The position numbers were made by a program, and so were the translations under genes. Of a stretch of DNA of 64,000 bases, positions 63,844 through 64,000 are shown one piece after another. The notes beneath the pieces were generated by a model. It saw nothing but the letters and a program-made list of their open reading frames with translations. It was not told the DNA's origin and searched no databases. Where the stretch lies: assembly GCA_937873135.1 (NCBI GenBank), contig CALMVQ010000071.1, positions 1 to 64,000 on the forward strand, in the 5' to 3' direction. Numbering within the stretch: position 1 is the first letter of the stretch; every line of letters starts with the position of its first letter. This stretch comes from an uncultured Scytonema sp. Lineage in GTDB: Bacteria; Cyanobacteriota; Cyanobacteriia; Cyanobacteriales; Nostocaceae.

Positions 63844-64000
63844 ATGACATGGGAGATACTTTTTTATTCGGAGTTCGAGGAGTGGTTCGATGAGCAGGAA
63901 GAGCCAGTCCGAGAAGCAATCGCCTCGGTTCTCGATGTACTTGAAGAGGAGGGGCCGCTTCTTGGACGGCCCTACGTCGATACGATAAAGGATTCTAGGT
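63844..64000 (+). CDS. RelE/HigB-type toxin, partial at window edge
   Basis: The 52 visible codons read MTWEILFYSEFEEWFDEQEE then REAIASVLDVLEEEGPLLG and RPYVDTIKDS. This is the N-terminal part of HigB/RelE-like toxins (Gp49-type), which are mRNA interferases. The full family length is about 110 residues, so the rest and probably a following HTH antitoxin lie outside the window. Composition is GC-rich compared with neighbours, which suggests transfer. Confidence 0.8.
   Translation, partial: MTWEILFYSEFEEWFDEQEEPVREAIASVLDVLEEEGPLLGRPYVDTIKDSR

Overview
The window comes from a cyanobacterium, most likely a filamentous heterocyst-forming type (Nostocales). It carries psaC (photosystem I iron-sulfur subunit), many HIP1 octamers (GCGATCGC) inside and between genes, heptad repeat arrays (CTTTTTA/TAAAAAG), NRPS and Nif11-type RiPP genes, and a high load of IS elements, MITE-like repeats and broken genes. 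Presence of psaC and glmS suggests chromosome rather than plasmid. No rRNA, tRNA or CRISPR array was seen.

Layout. 0-3 kb: a photolyase/cryptochrome gene and a broken haem-peroxidase/DUF4114 gene. 3.3-13.6 kb: a DUF6875-like gene, a two-module NRPS (A-PCP-C-A-PCP-TE), and a decayed second copy of the same pair (DUF6875 scrap, A-domain scrap, A(C-term)-PCP-TE). 14-25.5 kb: a GIY-YIG nuclease-like gene, an AraC scrap, a large hybrid histidine kinase, an acetate-type symporter with its DUF485 partner, small proteins and a NarL-type response regulator. 26.1-30.3 kb: a RiPP locus with two Nif11-leader precursors carrying X-Tyr-Gly core motifs, a radical SAM/SPASM enzyme resembling the PlpX splicease, a small PlpY-position protein, a third precursor remnant, and next to it an IS630-type DNA-binding region fused to a parvulin-type prolyl isomerase. 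30.6-38.9 kb: a histidine kinase, remnants of a clostripain-like peptidase and a HipA-like kinase, a HIRAN-type gene, a Uma2 nuclease, an IS5-like scrap, then glmS and psaC.

39.3-44.9 kb holds the most unusual locus: a compact three-gene operon of a winged-helix protein, a large AAA-type ATPase, and one polypeptide joining an RNase D-like DEDDy exonuclease, a Cas4-like PD-(D/E)XK nuclease with four cysteines, and an FtsK/SpoIIIE motor. I read it as a candidate DNA-processing or defence system. A decayed copy of the FtsK part lies 4 kb downstream. It is followed by a GT-C-like membrane protein and a parA-parB pair.

48.6-58.5 kb is a recombination-rich zone: an IS with 32-bp inverted repeats and a 6-bp target duplication nested in a MITE-like element, an Rpn-family gene frameshifted in a GC tract plus a partial duplicate, a broken type III CRISPR RAMP gene, csx3, a TIGR03985-type regulator, an HD-domain gene with an internal deletion, and a second parA. 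58.7-64 kb: a pair of P-loop ATPase genes (one a TPR-STAND protein), a DUF6888/DUF6887 pair with the first gene truncated, and the start of a RelE/HigB-type toxin with a strong promoter and a dyad operator at the right edge.
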